Shown here piece after piece: positions 56,001 to 62,000 of a DNA stretch of 64,000 bases. Location of the stretch: the NCBI GenBank assembly GCA_030867875.1, contig JAOWCC010001589.1:148215745-148279744 (forward strand), written 5' to 3'. The notes beneath the pieces are model-generated. The model ran no database searches. It was not told where the DNA came from and saw only the letters and a list, made by a program, of their open reading frames with translations. Made by a program: the position numbers and the translations under genes. The stretch is from Actinernus sp. WN-2022 (Eukaryota; Cnidaria; Anthozoa; Actiniaria; Actinernidae). The first letter of the stretch is position 1, and each line of letters begins with the position of its first letter.

Positions 56001-59000
56001 TTACTGGGAAGAGTAGTACAAAGATTCAATAGCACTGCGCACAGATGACATCACAAAATTTAGACCCCCCACCAAGACTCGGACAAACAAACCACTTTTC
56101 GCATTAGAATTTAGAAGAATTGACCAGCACTTCTGTTCGTCCTCTGACTATTCTATTAGAAATGACGGCTTTCCTGTATTATATTTTGAAAGAGAGTCTG
56201 ATCATTATACTGTCGGACAGCTTAGACACTGGCTAAAATACATAGGATTGAAACAAAATGATAAATGGCCATCTTATCAAGCGAGTTCCACCGACATTTG
56301 GAAATGGGTGCAAACATGGCGCAAAATACAGTGTTTGTATGGGAATCCGATGCCAAATAATTTCTACAAAATATTCCGATGCCAAATAATTTCTATAAAC
56401 TTAAGATACCAAGTAAAAGATTAACTGATCAAAATTTGATGGATGTAGCTGTGCTGGGAAGCGTGCAATCGTGTTTTCAGGTTTCCATACATTTGTCTGT
56501 AAAACTGAAAACACGATTACACACTTCCCAGCATAGCTACATCCCTCAAATTTTGATCAGTTAATCTTTTACCTGGTATCTAAAGTTAGTAGACGGTGAA
56601 TATTTCAGAAATGCGATTTTACAGAAATTATTTGGTTGAACTTAGTGTAGTTCCTTCTCCGCCGCTATGTTTACTGGCGGGTACAGTGGGACTTCAGTAA
56701 TCTATAGCTCAGATAAACTTTCGCTTGCGTTTCATTGTACTCATCTCGTTGTTGTGTGCTTTTGAGGCCTCCTGTACAAACATTTATCCAACGCTGATAT
56801 TTCTCACTGCATTCCCTGTGAAGGTTTTGGAATGGAAAAGTTCCATCGAAAAGGCCAAGAAAAGATGAGAAACCTCTATACATCTATGAGAGATATCTCT
56901 TTGAGCAATTTTAAATTATAAAGTTTTTTTTCACATCTAGAGTTATTCTTACATCTCCCCCAGCAACAGTGCTTGGTAGTCACCATTACTGATATGACTG
57001 GGAATATAATTTAAGGTACTGCTTCTTTTTATGATCGAAAAAACACGACTCTCAAACTAACTGAAATACTGTAAACAGCGGCGTTTGTTTGATTCCTTAA
57101 AGGCGCTGTGTCGTGATAGAGTCCTTTTGCCATAAAGAACACACTGATTTGACAAATGAATATACATTGTATTTTCCCTGCACAGAGTCTTCTAAATTTC
57201 CGAACATTTAACATGCTGCCACCCGCCTACCAGTATCAACTGCTGATGCTTCTGCCAAATGTCGACAGAGTTGTAGGACCGGACTGTGGTTTAAGGTATC
57301 AAGATTGCATACCGTGTACATGTATAGGTTTTCAATTGAGTTGTCAAAAGTAATTTGGTGATTGCTTTGGTTTTCCGTTTACTTAGCTTTTCTATTGGCT
57401 GTGAAAAATGTTTTGTGATTGTCATCTAATCAAGTTCTAAACTAAAACCACACATTGTTTTGGTCCATCGTGCAGTTGGTTTTCATTTAGCGAGAGTTAT
57501 CCACGGTTGTGTTACTTTAGTCATGATGGTTCAAGTAAAATCATCATGAATTTGATTGGCACATTGTTTTTTTACTTGCTCCCGTGATTGGCTCACTGGT
57601 TTTACGACACTCAATCGAAAACTGCTCTGTTATCGTAAAAGTGGACTAGGATTGTATGTACAAATACAGGGCAAGAAACTTCAGCTCGTCGGAGACTAGT
57701 AGTTCTTACTTCGGATGACTATATTTCCCATTGAAGCACTTGTCCGACCAGATAAGTAAAATTTACCATGTACAATATTAAAGTCTGCATTTTCTTTGAG
57801 CTTTTTCAAGGATCTCTTAATCAATAGCCTTGTAAATGTGAACAAATAAGCAGGCAAATTCAACTCATTTCTATTGAGATTCACACAGTATGTGCTTCTT
57901 ATCAGGTGCTTATTACATCATTGTAGCAGGCGCTTTTGCTAATATACATGTATAACATTAAAATTGTGCAAGATGCAAACTTGAGAGCAACAAGAACAAA
58001 AGAAATATATGAAAGTGGCCAGTTTGTGATCAAAGGTCTGAAATAATTCTAGTGTTAATATGGCCCTCATACATGTACCTGTAGTAATGCCCTATGTTTT
58101 TATTGCGGGGGAGGAGGGGGAATTCATTGCATTTCACCACCTACTTTTGCAATAGGCCCTTTGCAGCTAACAGTCATGTGCTGATATAATCATTAACGAA
58201 TCAATTGAGCTTGTGATCCCCATGGGAAAGGCATTGCCATGGATGCTGGAGAGCAAGCTATCTTTAATAATGCAGTAGTTTTAGAAAGCTCAACAATCGA
58301 TTGGAGGTGAAAAATAGCATTTACAAACAGGTTTTGCTAATAATACTACCGATCTCGTACAAGGCCTTTGAATAAATAACGTCAGATATTTTTTGTTCTC
58401 CAGTACAACCACGCGATTTGTTAGCTGCAAATGGCCTATTTGAACCCAGTAGAGACTCATGTGCCGTAAGCACCCTAGTTCCATCAGCTGCCTACTTTTG
58501 CTTTAGTGCCTTCTACTTCAAAAGTTCTTGAAACCACTGCATTAGTATAGTTAATAAGGAACACTTTTGCATGATTTTCACCAATCCAACAATAATGCAC
58601 TAGAGATTATTACCCTAATTTATTATCTGACTGTGACATAATTTTACCATATTAGGTGACAACAGAATGGACTGATATGCCAGCATATTACCCACTAGAT
58701 TGTTGTATTACCTGCTAGTAAACCAGTATTAACACAACCATACTTTGTTCAAAGCAAAAATGGCTGAAGAGAATCACATAAATATAATTCAAGTGTTGTA
58801 TAATAAATCTCTAGTGTTGTATAATAAATCTCTTATTAGATTACTTTTCAGGTTATGCAGGCTGACAATTTGCTCATTGCTTGTATTTTTCCGAGCCCCA
58901 CACAACTCTTAAAATATCGGCCCATATTACGCGAAAAATCATCCAATAAGATGTATGTACATGTATTGTCCAGTCACCAGCTGACAGTTTTCTTGTTACT

Positions 59001-62000
59001 GTAGGCCATCTGTTACAGCTTTCACCAATGAGTTTTTCACCAGTAATTGTCAAATGTGGAGGGAGAGGCTCAGAGATGGTGAGTTTGACTATAAATGTAC
59101 TATTAACAGTTTATTTACATACCATATTTCCTTGGTATTTGTATTCATAGAGGTACTTGTGTGGTTGAGTGCAATTGAAGGGCTCTGTGCAAAAAGGGCG
59201 TAAGTGATTCTTGATCATGTTCTAAATTCTCCTTTAGAAAACACAGAAATTGAAGGAGAATTTAGAATGTGATCAAGAGTCACTTATGCCTTTTTTTCAC
59301 ACAGCCCTTCAATTCAGGATTACAGATATGTGATGTCACACATGACCAGTAATTGAAGGGATGTGTGCAACCGCCTCCCCGGTTCGCTCAGTGGTTAAGC
59401 TCCAGTCTGTTTGAGCAGGAGGTCGCGGGTTCAAACCACATCCGGACCAACACTAAATAACCCAGTAGAAGGTGCTGCCTTTGTGAAACAAATGCAAATG
59501 GTTAGATCTTCAAGTCTTCTCGGATAAAGATGTAAAATCGCAGGTCCACTCAGGAGGCAGGCCTTGAGTGCTATTGTTTGTACTCCTGTGATCAGGCTCT
59601 GATACAAATGTCTCAAATCAAATCAAAACAAGGCTGTAAGTGACTCCTGATCACATTCTAAATTCTTCTTCAAATTCTTTGTTTGCTAATGGAGAGTTTG
59701 GAACATGATCAGGAGTTACTGAAACCCTTATTGCACACAGCCCTTCGATTACAAATAAGCGAATGTAGACTCGAAAACCAGACAGCAGATCTCTGAGTTT
59801 TGTTTTAAGATTTGAATGTTGACCCACAGCTAGCTCCAAAACCTCAAAAGCACTAAATTAGCAAATTGAGAGAAAAAAGAACCATCGCCATTCAGTAAAT
59901 GTATGTCATTTAATTTCATTCTGTAAGATTTGATACACTGTTGGAGTTTATTTTGATGCAAATAGTTGCATTTGTACTTTCCCGACACATTGTAGATTTT
60001 AAACTGTCGATATTATTGAATCTTCAAATCCATGGGAAGACTTTGAAAAGTCTGTTGTAATAGCCCACTTCCGAGATATGCCTCACTTCCTATGTACAAA
60101 GGAACCAATATGAGGCTCTGTGCTTAATGCTTACCTAGTCGTTCGTGACAAACTACAGAAGTGCAAATTAGTATCTCTAAAACGGCCTTGTGATTTATTA
60201 CATGTACATGAAACAAAGTCTGCGAATGAGCATTTAGTTTATGCAAGTGAGCACGAAAATGTGCGATACAAATTATATCCCCACCGGTGGTAGTGTGATA
60301 TATATTTTTACGATTTTGTTATCAGCTGCTATCAAGTTTTAAGTACATACTATTATTACTGCATTTCATATAATAGTATGTATGTAGAGGAAATTGCATG
60401 AATGCATGTGATTATGGGCACTGAGTGATATTTTGAAAGTTTTGATAATTGCACAAGTCTTAAGGGGAGTGCAATTTGAGAACATTCAAAATATCACGCA
60501 GTGCCCATAAATCATATATAGCACAAACAGTTCATGCAATTTTGTAACGTCAGTGACTTTGTGTAAGCGTCAATGTTTTAGTTTTTGCAGCTAATTGGGG
60601 ATACTGTTCCCACGATTTTACGTCCTTATCCGAGAAGACGTGAAGGTATATTTACTGTATTATGTAAAGGCAGCACCTTTACATACTACTCAGTTATTTT
60701 AAGACCCCGAGTGTTGTCCTGCCGGGGTTTGAACCCACGACCTCCCGCTTGACAGACCGGCACTTAACCACTGAACTAACCGGGAGGTGGTATATAATAT
60801 TGTTGTAATATATTGTTTATAATAAATGTTTATAATATACTGAACAAACATTTGCTGAGAGCATGTGCCTGTGCACTCCATAAGTTACCTTTTTATGCAC
60901 TCGTTATTGACCAATCAGAATCCAAGTTACCTTTTTATGCACTCGTTATTGACCAATCAGAATCCAAGTTACCTTTTTTTTGCACTCGTTATTGACCAAT
61001 CAGAATCCAAGTTACCTTTTTATGCACTCGTTATTGACCAATCAGAATCCAAGTTACCTTTTTATGCACTCGTTATTGACCAATCAGAATCCAAGTTACC
61101 TTTTTTTTGCACTCGTTATTGACCAATCAGAATCCAAGTTACCTTTTTATGCACTCGTTATTGACCAATCAGAATCCAAGTTACCTTTTTTTTGCACTCG
61201 TTATTGACCAATCAGAATCCAAGTTACCTTTTTATGCACTCGTTATTGACCAATCAGAATCCAAGTTACCTTTTTTTGCACTCGTTATTGACCAATCAGA
61301 ATCCAAGTTACCTTTTTATGCACTCGTTATTGACCAATCAGAATCCAAGTTACCTTTTTTTTGCACTCGTTATTGACCAATCAGAATCCAAGTTACCTTT
61401 TTATGCACTCGTTATTGACCAATCAGAATCCAAGTTACCTTTTTATGCACTCGTTATTGACCAATCAGAATCCAAGTTACCTTTTTTTTGCACTCGTTAT
61501 TGACCAATCAGAATCCAAGTTACCTTTTTATGCACTCGTTATTGACCAATCAGAATCCAAGTTACCTTTTTTTTGCACTCGTTATTGACCAATCAGAATC
61601 CAAGTTACCTTTTTATGCACTCGTTATTGACCAATCAGAATCCAAGTTACCTTTTTTTGCACTCGTTATTGACCAATCAGAATCCAAGTTACCTTTTTTT
61701 GCACTCGTTATTGACCAATCAGAATCCAAATATATTATAATTGTAATGTATTGCCTAATTACCCACAGGTGAGTTCACTCCTGAAATGCAACAAAAGCTC
61801 AAAGCAGAAGATGAAAGACAGACCAAGCTTGATCCATGGAAGGTATATCAATGTCTTTATTGGATGGGATATCAATATCTTTATGTTCAACTGCTTTAGT
61901 CGTCTGCAGGTTATGGGGCAATCATTTAGCTCATTTAGTCACGTAAATGAATTTAATGTCGATAGATATATGCCGTTATTTATTCAGGGTAGTCCATTCA

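Noticed and set aside
60884..61729. CRISPR array
   Set aside because: Units are contiguous and identical; there are no unique spacers, and the genome is eukaryotic.
60813..61772. Overlapping open frames encoding repeats like LPFYALVIDQSESK and MHSLLTNQNPSY
   Set aside because: They arise because the satellite unit of 42 bp is a multiple of three and happens to lack stops; 43-bp units shift the frame. Several frames are open at once, which is not how a real repeat protein behaves.
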